Shown here piece after piece: positions 21,221-32,983 of a stretch of 64,000 nt of DNA (its first letter is position 1; each line of letters starts with the position of its first letter). The notes beneath the pieces were generated by a model. It was not told the DNA's origin, made no database searches, and saw only the letters and a program-made list of their open reading frames with translations. The position numbers and the translations under genes are program-made. Origin of the DNA: Tulasnella sp. 424 (taxonomy: Eukaryota; Basidiomycota; Agaricomycetes; Cantharellales; Tulasnellaceae); assembly GCA_019633425.1 (NCBI GenBank), contig WSUB01000056.1, forward strand, positions 62,001-126,000, written 5' to 3'.

Positions 21221-23105
21221 TCGAACCTGTCACACTTGAATTCGAAAACCACTGAGTTTCAAGGCGAGTGGTTTGGCTCACAGAAACAGTGATCTAGTGC
21301 AGGCGATCTGGAAATCCTGAAATTGCTCGACGATTTGGAAGCTCAGGGGTCAAAGATGCTGTGGTCCGACGGAGGAGCGGAAGAGTTGCGGAGTAGTAAC
21401 AGTCGGAGGTTTGGCCGCGTCAGCGGGTCTCACGGTTTATAGGTTCGAGCAACAGCGCTGTTGCGTACGTTCCTACCAAACCAAGGCGTAAATTTGAAGA
21501 GGATTCTGCCTTGAATTGGATTTAATTTTTGCAATGCTCTGTATAGAAGCTTAAAATAGAGTGCCTGGTTCGGTGCACGTTTTCCCTTTTGGTACCGGTT
21601 TGTTGTTGACGCAATACTCACGCTTGACAACCTTACTCAGCTCTGACCTAAGGGTCATGTGGTTACATTAGGTCTTAGAAACGTCCGGTTTGCGGCTGTA
21701 GCATAGCTGCTTTACCCTCCATCACGACTAACCTATCCAATCGCGACGATTGCCATTCAGGGGGGTACCCGTTCCAACTTCATCAAGCCGCCCCGCCCCG
21801 CTCGATTCGTGCTTGTAGGTGTGGGACTTCCTTTGCGATTTTCTGGCTTCGTCCTCGAACTGAAAGCAAACCAGCGAGACGATTCTCTGATCTCTGACCA
21901 CGTTGTTAGCCTTCTTCACGGGGACGCACTTCCATAGCGCTGCAGTATCGACGAATATATTGCTATCGATTTAAAACTTCATCGAACCATCACCCCTTGC
22001 CGTTATTCTGCAGTTTAATTCCACTGACACCAGCAGCAAAGGCAAGGGACGCTCAAGTTCCTCTCCTCCTCCGCCGCCAGGAAACGTTCTCACCGCCCAG
22101 GTTATTCCCGGATAGCGTATCAAAATCTGTCCCAGGACTAGTGCTCCGGATAGCTGGGTTCCTTGCAGTTGCCAAGCTGAGCTTGTAGTTATCCTTAAAG
22201 TCAGAGGCTTGATTTAGGAACTCTGATGGTGGGGTATGTCGAAGCCACAGAATGCGCGTGAAATCAAGGGCCAAAGCTAGCTAACCAATTGTGCAAGTCG
22301 CTCTTGTGCGGGATGCGAAAGCCGCTGCATGCCACTGGTTGTAGCTAGAATGTGTACGTATATCTGGACAATACACCTTGATCCGGCGACTGCTTTCGGC
22401 TTAACAAACCCCTTAAACTTGGTTCTCGAGAGGCTTGGCGATCGGAGGCAATAATTCGTGTCAGAAGACCACCATGTTCGTAAACATATTGTTCAGTAGC
22501 ACCGTAGAGGAGTCACCGGGCCACCAGTGCGTACACTACAAGACCGACAGAGCCAGGCGTGAACTCGGTAAACCGACACGATTCAGAATCGACTTGCACC
22601 TTTAGTACTGCGGAACTTGATGTACAGAAACAAAGGGAGCCGATGCTTCCCGAAGTTACGTCGAATTGCCTGTCGCCAAGCGAACCCTCTTTTCCTAACC
22701 AAATGTTTGGAGACCAACCCTGCACCTCTCGGTCGGACCTCGAGTCAGAGGTAATACAAATTACAATCAATGGCTCATTCTTTGGGGACGGGGGAGGAGG
22801 ACTAAAATCTCTAACAATTTAGTCTGAAAACTCGTGAAATGGGTTCTTTCCCCGTCTGCATGGCTTCCACTCAGGTTGCTGGCCAATCGAGGCCAACATA
22901 TTACCATGCGGATCTTTCTCATGTAAAGTACAATAGCCGCACGGGCATATATTGACACGTTTTTAAGTGAGAGGACGGAATACAAAGGTATCATGTCACC
23001 GGCCTGGCGGGGCTAGCCTGACAGGGAGGTGAGCTTCAAGTTAGTCGTGTTCCACCGCGAGCGTGCTACATGCTCCCAAGAGAGCCGAAACGTTCTCTCG
23101 GCTAC
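21221..23105. other. 1.9-kb intergenic region without recognisable genes
   Basis: I see only short frames without motifs on either strand. The part next to 21220 is presumably the promoter of the zinc-cluster gene. Confidence 0.4.
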
Positions 23106-24390
23106 TCAATGCTTTTCATCGTGTTCATCCTCATCCTTGTCGTTGCCAGACCAACTTGCCAAGACCCACCCCGAACTACCTTCCTCTACAACGGTAGGCT
23201 CTCCGTCATCATATTCGATAACCCAATCATCGTCTTCCTCTGGAGTACTCTTCGTACTCTTTTCTTCCTCTGCCGGATGTCCTGACGTATCCAATATCTG
23301 CTTGAGGCTGACTTTCAATTGGAAAGACACGGGGGCACGAGTGCCACGAACGCTGTCTTGCCAGCTTTCTGGTCGCCAGGTTGGCTTTATCGCCAAGGAG
23401 TTTCGCCCTGCTCGTGAGATCGGAAGAAGGACGGTATCCCGGGGGAAATCTATGTCACAGGTCTGAGCCAAGTCGTGACCTCCTTCGTCCGGGAGGTCGA
23501 CATGTAGAGACGCTGTAATGATTGCTGGAGGTCCTTCCAGCAAAGTGAGTTCGACAGCGTCCGTCTTCAATTCTAGCGCCCATGCGCGTTCCTCGACGAG
23601 CCATTCAATCGAGATACTACTCGATTCTGCATAGCTTTTCTTCTCGTTCCCGCGTTTGCCTTCAGACATCCAGGTCGTTTCTTTGGGGCGAAGTTTGTTG
23701 GCTAGGTCCCTGACAGTGACAGAGACGCCGAATTTGAAGTCACTGGTACAAAGGAAAAGATGCGTCCGAACGTTAAGCGTAAAGCGATAAACTCTCCAGA
23801 ATCAGGAACTAACCTGGACGTTACATGACATAAGATGTCAGGTTCTATCGTTTCTCGAAGTAATTGCAGCAGCTCATTATCGCCGACGGCTTGACAAGCG
23901 GTGCGAATCATCCAAGGCACCTTCGACCTCGGAGTGTTGATGGCGAGGAACATCAAGAGCTCCGGCGATTCTCTCCAGTTGCAGCGCTGAATCTCCCACA
24001 TCAGTGGGGGAACGCCGCCGGTGTACATGTTTTCTGCTAGGAGCTCGGACAGCGAGACGCCGTCTTTCTTGCAGGTATTTTCGAGGTCTTCAAAGAGGTC
24101 GACGGTCTCGCTTGGGTGCATGTGCTCGTTTAACATCAAGTCGGTGATCATACTCAGAGCGGTTGCCCGAGTAACCCTGTCCCGTCGATCGATTCCTCCG
24201 TAGTTATTGGAGCGATCCTGGTTGATGTCGTACATCGGAGGATCCATCCAATCATTCCGACCTGCTTGACATATTTTAGTGATCCGTTCGTGCGCAAGCC
24301 CGAGGCAAACTCACGCTGATTGCGCTGGGACCAAAGGTTCCTGTGAGGGGTCAAATGCGATGACGGGGAATTTTCACTGTTCGACATCAT
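23106..24390 (-). CDS. Hypothetical protein, family not recognised
   Basis: Three exons (24390-24315, 24261-23814, 23742-23106) give 386 aa. The N-terminal half looks helical and cytosolic (ATALSMITDLMLNEHMHPSE, LFEDLENTCKKDGVSLSELL, ELLMFLAINTPRSKVPWMIR). The second half looks more beta-rich (FKFGVSVTVRDLANKL, ISIEWLVEERAWALELKTD, VELTLLEGPPAIITASLHVD) and ends in an acidic tail (EEDDDWVIEYDDGEPTVVEE, NDKDEDEHDEKH). There is no signal peptide, membrane segment or zinc motif. All three exon joints preserve frame and give sensible sequence, so the gene model is firm although the function is unknown. Confidence 0.75.
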
Positions 24391-24545
24391 TCACTGAAAG
24401 TCGGTCTGTAGATAGGAGTCAAGGTTCGTGTGGTGGTTGAAACAACCAGTGCAAATCTTCCTTCTCAGAGACACAGCCATCCCGAATGCCCGGGTCTCAA
24501 AGTTAAAACGTGACATAGAAATTAACGAGGAACGGAACTCCAACA

Positions 24546-24644
24546 GCCTCTATGGTCTAGTGGTACGATACTCCGTTTGGGCTTGTCCAGTCACACTGGC
24601 AAAGCGATTCGGAGTGGTCCTGAGTTCGATCCTCAGTGGAGGCC
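24546..24644 (+). tRNA. tP(UGG): tRNA-Pro (anticodon UGG) with a 27-nt intron
   Basis: The acceptor stem pairs GCCTCTA (24546-24552) with TGGAGGC (24637-24643), with a G-T wobble at the sixth pair. The D arm is GGTCTAGTGGTACGATAC, typical of Pro. The anticodon stem CTCCG (24571-24575) pairs with CGGAG (24610-24614). The loop reads TTTGGG, giving anticodon TGG at 24578-24580. The intron interrupts after position 37 and covers 24582-24608. The T arm is CTGAG-TTCGATC-CTCAG. A run of five T residues starts about 4 bp past the end (Pol III terminator). Confidence 0.93.
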
Positions 24645-24993
24645 AACCTTTTTGCATCCACAAACGATTTGGAGTGCGCTTCGAGTGTTTTCTTTGTCTG
24701 CCTTTTACTTCGTGGTCGCCAGAGAATATGTAGACGCCGCCTTTTTGGTCCCTTAACGCGCCGGCCTCGCGCCCCGTTCATTGTCATTCGACATTCAATT
24801 CTGAGCGCAAAATGGGTAGATTGTATCTAGGAATATGCATAGTTGTCTAATACACAGAGGATATAAATAAAGGAATGTTCTATATGCCCCTCGTGACGCA
24901 GCGCACGAGCGGGGTTTGGGAAAATGTCTAAGATAGAGGCCAGCATACACGTACAGATTCTCGGGGGGAAAAACATCGCAGACAAATGCCAAA

Positions 24994-27900
24994 TTAATAC
25001 TCAAATCGTTCGGGGGTCTTCACTCTTGCAGTAGCATCCGAGTGGCCGGTCGAATCCGTCGCGGCGATGCTGTTGTTGGTGGTGGAGTCTGACATCGACG
25101 AAGGCGCAAGCGGCACACCCCTCAATGAAGGGCTCGGAATAGCGAGTCCAAGCTCGTTGTTGGCCGCGTACTCGCTCAGGAATCGACTGACTCGGTTGTT
25201 CTTCTCGTCAATCTTTTCTTCTTTATCGGCACTGCAAGAAGTAAACGGGTCAGTACGTCATGGCAGTCGAGGCGGTATGGGGATCACTACTCACTCATCT
25301 CCATCCTCGAAGAAACTCCCTCTCTTTCCCGATCCAAATAACCTCACGGGGACGGTGAGATCACTGGGAGTCTGGGGTCTGGAAGTCGGTAAACTTGGAG
25401 GAGCACTCATCCTCTCCAACCTCTCCCTCTCAGCATCGCTGATCTCCAACTTGAGCTTGCCTTTACCGGTGTTGAAAGTGGGCACGATGACGAACGATTC
25501 GTCGGAGATGGATGGAGGTGGCTTGCGCTTGAACGGGTTAATCTTGCCTGCGAGCGATGTAGAGGAGTTGTTGGCGGACCGGACGAGGAGGGGTGCTGCC
25601 AAGGGAGAGGAAGGAGGAGGAGGGCTGGGAGCCTTGATGGAGGTGGCAGCGGAGTTGGTGGAGGAGGCAGGGGGAGTGGTGACGGTGCTGGGGACGGTGC
25701 TGGGGACGTTGGAAGAGGACGAGGTGTCGGCCGTAGCTTGAGATCCCGCGCGAGAAAGCATTGCAGGAGGAGCGGCACCAGGAGGCAACAACGCGTGAGG
25801 ATTCACAGCGGGAGCGGGGCTAGCGCTGGCCGACTCGCTGGACTCTTTCTTGTTGAAAGGGTTCTTCATTCCGAACGAGAACCTCCGCGAACGTCGCTTA
25901 TCACCACCGTCGCCCTCGACATCGTTGGCAGGAGAAGGTGAAGCGGTAGTAGCCGCGTTCTTCACGCCAAACGAGAACCTCCTCGAGCGCCGCTTCTCTG
26001 CAGTCGTTCCTGCGGGAGTGGCGGACGAGTCTGCGGGTGCAGCGGCAGCGGGTGCGACGACGGGAGCAGCAGCAGCAGGAGCAGGAGCAGTGGCATCATT
26101 CTCCGCTCCAGGACCTGCAGCGAGTGCGGCTGCCATGGACAGAGTCGGTGCAGGGGTGTTCTTGGACCCGAAGGAGAACAACCTCGATCGCCTCTTCTCC
26201 TTTGTGCTGCGCTGAGTCCCAGCAGGAGTAGCAGCAGGAGCAGGAGCAGCTTCGTCCTTTGACTCCACTTCAGCAGCAGGAGAAGGCGAGACGGCTCCAG
26301 GCGAAACCGCGTAGTTCTTACCCAGCATGGGCTTCCCGGCGCCGGGAGGGAGGGCCATCGCGGCACCTTGCGGCGGTTGCTGCTGCTGCTTCTGCTTCAG
26401 CTTGGAGTTATCGAGGGCGCCCTCCGCACCAGACTCGGAAGCAGACGAAGGTCTCCTCTTCCTCAGCAAGTTGCGCATCCTGCCTCCCTCGGACATGAAC
26501 GACCGCTTGTCGTCGGACGTTAGCGACCGCTTGTCGGCGCCAGCGCTCCCGCTCGTCGTCAAGTCGATCGAACTATTCCTCGAACTCTTCCTCATCGCTC
26601 TCAGCCTCGCTCCATTCGAGTTGGGGTTGTATCGCTCGATGGAAATGACTCTGGGCCTGATTTCTCCCTCTGGGTCATCATCACCGACATCCCCACCGCG
26701 GTTCACAGCCACCAGGGTAGTCAGGTCCGTCGTACTCATGCTCCTCAAACGACTCCCACCACCACCACCTCCACCTCCACCACCCATCCACGACATGGGT
26801 CGAGACCATTTGAGAGACGAGGAAGAAACGTCGGTTTGAATGGGAGCGAGGCTAGGGCGAGGGGCTTTAGGTCCGTCGGGGAGCGAGATGGTTCGGGGTC
26901 TGGCCTCGGGTTCGGGCTCCCTCTCTGGCTCCGCGGGTTGAACGACGGGCGCTGCATTCGGAGCTGGCTCCGCAGGTGGAGTATAGATGATTGGAGCTGC
27001 TGCGAGGGGGGCTGGGTTCGGGGAGGGCACTCGGGAAGGCGATGGAGATTGTTCAGTTGGTGAGGAGGTCTTGGGAAGGAGGAACGGCGTAGGCGTAGTG
27101 TTCACCGCGCCGGGAGAGACTGCACCGGTCGATTTACGTGCGAAGAGCAACATGCTGCTGCGCTTGTTTTCGCCCACTGGAGAGGTCGGGCGGGATGAGG
27201 GCGCGGATGATGGGGGAGTTCCATCGGTGGTCTGTCGTCTGCCAGAACCTGGTCTCTCCTGAGGAGGTGGTGCTTGGGGGAATGGAATGCCTTGAGCTTC
27301 GGCCAACCGTTTCCTCTCCCATTCACCGAGGACGATCGGGGGTGGGGGCAGGGGTGGTAGGTCGACGACACTCCGTCTAGGACTGTTTTTGGGGCTACCT
27401 CTGGGACTGTTCCTGGGACTGCCTCTGGGACTGTTTCTGGGGCTACCGCCTGGGCTGGCAGCGAGACTAGCGGCGAGACGAGGACCAGGAAGCATAGACG
27501 ACGACCCTGAAGGAGGGCGGAGGTGAGAGGATGATTGTTGAGGACGTTGGGTCTGGGATGGAGGTGGCGCCGGCGACAGCATGGCCTTGTTGAAAGCCTC
27601 CCATTCCTCGAGCGTTTGTGGGATGACGAAGGACCGTGGTCGAGAGCTAGGTGCAGTTGAGCCTGCAAACGACACGGGTCTCTGATGTTGAGTAGGTCGG
27701 GGTATGGGCGACGAGGCCGCATAGGAAGGTTGTGGTGCAGGTTCATCAATGGGCACTGGCGGGGAGGAGTTCTTTTTACCCGACTTTGAACGGCCGGAAA
27801 AGGACATGGAAAACCGTGCAAGAGACTTGCTCAGGGATCCCTTGGAAGAGGGAGACTTGTCGCTGGGAGTCACCGCGACGGCTGGTGCAGCTTGGACGGG

Positions 27901-28434
27901 ACTCAACCCGAACTCCTCTTGTTCAGCTCGCTGGGGTGTGGCCAGCGACACTGCGGAAGAATACTCGGACATGCTCCGATAGCCTGCTGCACCAGCGCTC
28001 GGTGCCGGGACCGCAAACCTCGAGGACTGCATCTTGCGTTGTGCTCCGAGGTTGGGTGATTTGGGTGGTTGAAGGGAGGGCTCGACTTTGATGCTCTGGT
28101 TGAGCTGAGGAGACCATGGATCGTTTGCGTAAGGGTTTGGCGCTTGTTCTGGCTCGGGTGAAGGAGTGGACGGGTGGGCGTGGTTGGATGAAGGAGGGGA
28201 GGAGAGGTCTTGGATGGGAGACGGCGTGGTGTTTGGGTCAAAAGTCGGAACGCCCGTGTCGGAATACGAGGTGGGCGGGATGAAAGTCGGTACGGAGGAG
28301 TAGTACTCGACACCTCCAGCAGCGGCAGAGGACATTTTAGTTTGTGAAGAGTTGGAGGGGTCAGAGGGAGTGTGTTGGTTGTGAGAGGGGGTTTTTGCTG
28401 GAGGAGGAGCAGCGGGTTGAGTGGATTGATCCAT
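24994..28434 (-). CDS. Large Ser/Pro/Ala-rich protein with repeated RRSRxFSFG motifs
   Basis: Two exons (28434-25295 and 25231-24994, intron 63 bp) give 1125 aa. The protein is almost entirely low-complexity and probably disordered. It has a SPRNSPRGS tandem block at about 27372-27455 and Pro-rich stretches throughout. Three near-identical basic motifs are spread over 150 residues: KRRSRLFSFGSKN, KRRSRRFSFGVKN and KRRSRRFSFGMKN. A related ARFSMSFSGRSKSGKK lies nearer the N-terminus. R-R-x-[RS]-x-S-F is a typical site for basophilic kinases (AGC/NDR type). The last exon adds a more ordered, probably helical tail (KIDEKNNRVSRFLSEYAANN). I recognise no enzyme domain. A scaffold or cell-polarity/signalling role is a guess. 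A 5' fragment of this gene is duplicated at 33798-35090. Confidence 0.8.
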
Positions 28435-29283
28435 GATGCCCGAGAGGCTTTATAAAGTTACGGGTGTTATGCGTAAAACGTGTGGGGGTACGAAATCCTG
28501 GTGTGGTACGGGTTGCAGCTTCAGAGGCCGAGCGCGAGAAGTCGAAAAAGTTGGGACCCTTAACGGCGAGGCAGGCCATGACGGAGACTGCGGACAGTAT
28601 GTGGACAACACGCCGCGTATTGAGGCACTGCAATGAGTTATTTTAAGCAGAGTTTCAATAAAAAAAGCCCAGTGGCTGTCTGCCAGTCACATATATCACC
28701 CTCTCGATTGATAGATAGATACATGGAACAGTCACCCCCACAGCCACGTTCTCTCCAAGACTCCGCCACCTCGGTCCGAGATACTCGAGAAGTCCTCATA
28801 GCTGTGCACTGCCCTCCCGACTTTTATCCCCTAAAAGGAGAATCACACAAAAGAGTATGTTAAGGGCGGATTATATAAAAAATCGTAAGAGTAACAACAA
28901 CAACACATAAGCGCCCAATTCGTTTCCAAGGGTGTTTATGCCGCTTTACCACGTCCGGTCGCAATCACCGACATCGTCTCACACAAAGCCAAGGCCACCA
29001 CAAGCCCGAGATCAAGCGCTCGCCTCCCCGGACATGGACACATCCGCCTCAAGGTTTCCATCCACCTTCCATATCACCTATAAAAGAATAGAAGAAAAAG
29101 CGACAATCAAGCCAGGGAAGAAACACGAGTTGTCAGCCACCCTTGCAATTCTAATCTGTCTCAGCCAAGCTCAGAAAGAACTGCGGAGGGAATGCGTATC
29201 TTCCCTGAGTAAAGCCCCAAATTGCACTCGCACACCGGCGAGGCATGTAAGGGAAGACTAAGAAAAGAAACTAGGGAAACCTA
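28435..29283. other. Spacer: promoter of the Ser/Pro-rich gene and 3' flank of the first paraoxonase-like gene
   Basis: Positions 28435-28660 are the upstream region of the Ser/Pro-rich gene and recur at 34860-35090. Positions from about 28927 on are homologous to the sequences just downstream of the other two paraoxonase copies (32650 on and 35800 on). I see no gene. Confidence 0.55.
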
Positions 29284-31001
29284 TTACTCACATTGCAGCA
29301 CTCCTCGTGGTTCATACACCCCAGATACGAACATTTTACCCGCTTCCTGGTCCACGAATCCAGTCGCACTCGCCGAAAATCCAGATCCGTCACTTTGATA
29401 AACCGTCCTAACCGCCCAACTTGGGTTCATCGGGGCCCTCGCATGGCTGGGCACGGGCGCGTTCACGTCGATAAACGGTCCGTTCTCTCCGATGATCCCT
29501 CTCGGCACCCTCCTCCCTCCTTGGAAATGCTTGCCCTCTTCTTCATTCAACATCGGCGCCCACCTTCGAGGAGTTATCTCCACCACCCAACTAGGCGAGT
29601 AAAGTTTCTTTCCTTTTGCAACTTTAATTAACGAAGGGTAAAAAGGCGTTCCAGAAGCGTATAGAGTGGCTCCACCATGTTCATCTTGATGATTACCGTA
29701 CGCGAGATTGTCTGCGTGGAAGGGGAGGTCGATCTGCGTCTCGTACGTCAATGTGTTTGTAGTGGCGTTGCGACCGTACAAAGCCACCGAATTGCCCGTG
29801 CTGGACGCCACAGCGACCGTTCGCCCGTTGGGGGACATGGCGATCCCGTTCGCAAATGGAATTTTATGGTCGATCGCCCGCCTCACTCTGACCTCACCAC
29901 CCTTCCCAGTAGTGGCGTTGTCCTCGAATTCGACAAAGTCCACCCATCCTCCAGGATACTTGAAAAACGTTTCAAATACATGCGCCGCGGCGCCCACGTA
30001 CGGAATCCTGCGCGTCAAAGTATGGTCGTTTGTGATGTAAAACGAAGTCGGAGAGACGACCGCCAAGCTGTTGGGCGAGACGAAGGCGGGGTGAGATAAA
30101 GTCTTGACGTACGTCGCCCGGACCAGCGCTGCCGAAGGGTGCTGCTGATAGGAATCGTTGTGCTCGTTGCGGCTTAAAGAAGCTGGAGGCCGAGATAGCG
30201 TGAACACCTCCACAGAAGAGGCCTTTTCGCCTTGGTTGATGACGAATAGCCGGTACTGCGCGGTTTGAGGGTCGTAGACAACGTCGATTCCGAACGGGTG
30301 GAAGACCGATGTCTTAGGGAAACCTTGCAGTTCTAGCTTCCGCGGAACGCCTCGCGACGATGATGATCCGCCGGCGGAGTAGGAATAGAGCCAGAGCGAT
30401 CCTTGAGTTGTCCAAGGATCTCTAAGTGGGCCCTAATATAACGTGGAGCAGATGAATTGACCTTCAATGAGCGAAGCATAATCCCTTCTTCAAGCCTCAC
30501 TACTCACCATAACAGGATTCCACGCCATCCTACCAGGATCGCATCCAACTATCAAATGCCTCATCCCTCCTTTTGTTTTTTGCGGTTGTCCGTCCGCGTC
30601 CACCAAGTCCCATTGAACCATGTCCTCGCAGAATCCGAACTCGGGGTTCACCACGGCTTCGGGCCCGTCGTTGGAAGACGACGACGACGACGCGAAGAGG
30701 TGACTGTTGCCACCGTCGATGATCTTGCACGACGTCGTTGCGTTGCCGTACGCGAACCATTGAGGGGGTAATGCTGGAGGTACGACTTGGAAGTAGATGT
30801 CGCGACTGCGGTAGTACAGGTACGCCTTGTTTGTTCGTTAAATTTCGTTCGGAGCGGAGGGGTGGAGGTATGAACGGAGAGAAAGAGGGAGATAATGTTA
30901 CCAAAGTGAGTTTAGTGAACCTCATTTGGTGATCATGAACGTTCGTAACTTACCATAATGGCTATTGTAACAGGTCTCCAAGTTATTCGCTTTGTGGCCA
31001 T
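29284..31001 (-). CDS. Paraoxonase/arylesterase-like six-bladed propeller protein, copy 1
   Basis: This belongs to the PON/SMP-30 group of calcium-dependent beta-propeller hydrolases (lactonase or arylesterase). Three exons (31001-30954, 30825-30508, 30432-29284) give 504 aa. The N-terminus (MATKRITWRPVTIAIM, AYLYYRSR) is a short basic and hydrophobic segment, possibly a signal anchor as in PON1. PON-like landmarks in order are TSCKIIDG (equivalent of the Cys42 region), SVFHPFGID, YRLFVINQGE, SFYITNDHTLTRR, PFANGIAMSPNGRTVAVASS, FHADNLAYG and a C-terminal GVLQCE like the YCEL end of human PON1. The terminal Cys and the early Cys probably form the conserved disulfide. The stop codon overlaps a splice-donor-like gtgagt, but the family C-terminus supports stopping here. 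Confidence 0.85.
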
Positions 31002-31213
31002 GGTGAAATCGTGTGTTTAGGTGAGGGTCGTTAACCAAAAGAGGGAGACAATCGTCGTATATATATATGGAAAATATTCGAACGACGTGTAAGGGCGGAG
31101 CCAAGAGCTTGAGGCGAACTTTGAAAGGGTCGCCCGCTGGCGGGACGCAAGGGACGTTCGGTAGATTCTCCGGCGAGGCCGCGCTCGTCCCTGTTTCTTA
31201 CTTGGTCTCGCTC

Positions 31214-31223
31214 TATATATATA
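31214..31223 (-). promoter_or_regulatory. TATA-like element upstream of paraoxonase copy 1
   Basis: A run of alternating T and A (TATATATATA) lies about 213 bp upstream of the start at 31001. It sits in a region aligned with the promoter of copy 3 (shared flanks ATCCAGCTGCGG and GTCGCCC). Confidence 0.4.
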
Positions 31224-32139
31224 CGCATCCAGCTGCGGCATTCCCTTCAATGACAAGGGGCTTATGCATCATAGGTCATAATGCAGGGCGTCATCGCGAC
31301 ATGTGAGCTATATGAATATGTGTGTAATCGCATGGCCGCCGGGGATGGAGGAGGGAAGGGTAAGAATTCGAACGCTTCCGAACACGTGTGAGGCTAAAGA
31401 GTGAGGGTCTGCCGGCCAATTCGGCATTAGATCACCGAGAAGCCGTCACTTAGCTTCCGTTAGCCTGCTGTAAAAAGCTCAAGAAAGCACGGTGTTCGTG
31501 ACAACTAGCAGTCGGGCATCGGACTGCGCAGTTTAGGTAGTGCCCGCTAAACGTGGGGCTCTGGCACTGTTGGGCGACGGTGAAAGGGGGGCAGTGCGTG
31601 CATGTTTCGGCCTCGGACAAAACGTCCAAAGCCGTGGAATGAAATGACGGGTTTCCATAAACGGAAATCCGAGGTAGGATAGACGTCATCGTATCCGATT
31701 TCGATCATCAACTCTGATAACGCTGACGAGATTTGAATGACGCTAAAACCTCACACTCCGGCGTATGATGCTAAATCTTCTTTGAGCTTAAGAATGTTTG
31801 AGCCTCCACTTTCGGAGGCCATCCCCGAGTGCTTTTGACCTCAGATTAATGACGAGTGGTATGTCGAGGGTTGGAATTGAACACGCGGCTCCGGGGGAAG
31901 AGGCAAAGTTCGAGGATAGGAGAAAACGGGAAACTGAAATTCCGAAATGCTAAACGGATAAAATACAAAAAAAGACACCGGGAAAAGAAGGCAAAAATAG
32001 AGTGGAGGGCAGGTAAGGTATCATCCGAACCTTCTCTCATCAACCCCTAACACAACATACAGGCAATATTGCGGGAACTTGACCGGGACTCACATCGTTG
32101 AATCAAGCCTCGGTCATAGAGGTTGAAGCGTTACCTCTA

Positions 32140-32581
32140 TCTCTGTGAGGTCCACGAAGAACGCACAGGGGTTCACACAAGGCAAAGGATCAGTCCAATT
32201 ATGGCGGTTTATATTCGCGTATCTATTCCCTCCTCCCTCATGTTCACCACGCCTCAACATAATTTCGTCGAGCGTTGAACGGGCTATGCTCACCTTCTGG
32301 GTCAGGTTCTTTCACCGCCACTTCGGCTTCACCGTAAACCAAGGAACCAGACGCATTCCAAACTACCATTAGAAAAGAACGGAAAGTGTCAAAAGGGAGA
32401 GGTTCAGGCATCTCAAAAGGCTGGGGTAAAGTTCGTACAATGACGCGCTGTCTGAGAAACTTAGTTAGGTCCTGATTTGAGCGGGGACAAATGACAAGAC
32501 GTGGTGGAAAGTTGGAGGTGGTGTGGAGTCCTCAGGGCCTGCTGGTCGAAGGATGCAATTAGTGAGGAAGCCTTCAGTCAT
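32140..32581 (-). pseudogene. Relic of a small co-duplicated gene, copy 1
   Basis: On the minus strand an ATG at 32581 opens MTEGFLTNCILRPAGPEDS. A second segment reads PFDTFRSFLMVVWNAS then VAVKEPDPEG, and a third reads NPCAFFVDLTEIEVTLQPL before a stop. The same three segments recur near 35360-35730 and 38660-39110. The donor after the first exon is mutated here (AGGACC where copy 3 has AGTACC). All three copies carry at least one break, so I call it a pseudogene of an unrecognised family. Confidence 0.45.
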
Positions 32582-32983
32582 AACGGTGTATCTTTTTGTA
32601 CAGAAAATACGCGTTATCGTATGAGAAAGAACAAAGATACGTAACAAGGGTGTTTATCCAACTTTCACCACGTTCGTCGTTCGATCCCCCACACCGTCTC
32701 ACAGTAAAGACGTGACCAAAGTCATTACAAGCCCGAGGTTAAGCGCTCACCCTCCCTCTACATTGCCACACCCGCCTCAAGTTTCTACTCGCTTTCTATG
32801 TCACCTATCAATTTCAAAAAAAGCGCCCAGGGTTGTAAAAAGAAACACGAGTCGTCAGCTGTACACGTTCTATTCGGTTTGGAAAGGTGTGAACCGCGGC
32901 GGGCATGCATATCTCTCCGAGTAGCGCCCCAGATTGTAATCTCTCGGCAAGGCATGTAAAATGCCAAAAGAAGGAAGGAACTA

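Larger units (their letters stand above)
31002..32983. repeat. Spacer of paraoxonase tandem unit 1, with relic gene
   Basis: This spacer is homologous, with many substitutions and indels, to 37787-39120. Its 32150-32980 part is also homologous to 35360-36140. Shared blocks include AATTCGGCATTAGA, GGATAAAATAC and the segment around 32240-32600. The repetition shows that the paraoxonase gene was duplicated together with its flanks. The 32150-32581 part holds a decayed small gene described separately. Confidence 0.7.

Noticed and set aside
25067..25741. 224-codon plus-strand frame opposite the Ser/Pro-rich gene
   Set aside because: It lies antisense to a firm two-exon gene model, and its composition follows from the GC-rich, repetitive sense strand.
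29284..29300. Splice donor (gtgagt) overlapping the stop of the paraoxonase genes, suggesting a further 3' exon
   Set aside because: The frame already ends in LQCE, matching the C-terminal YCEL of the PON family. The next possible acceptor would give an implausibly short intron.
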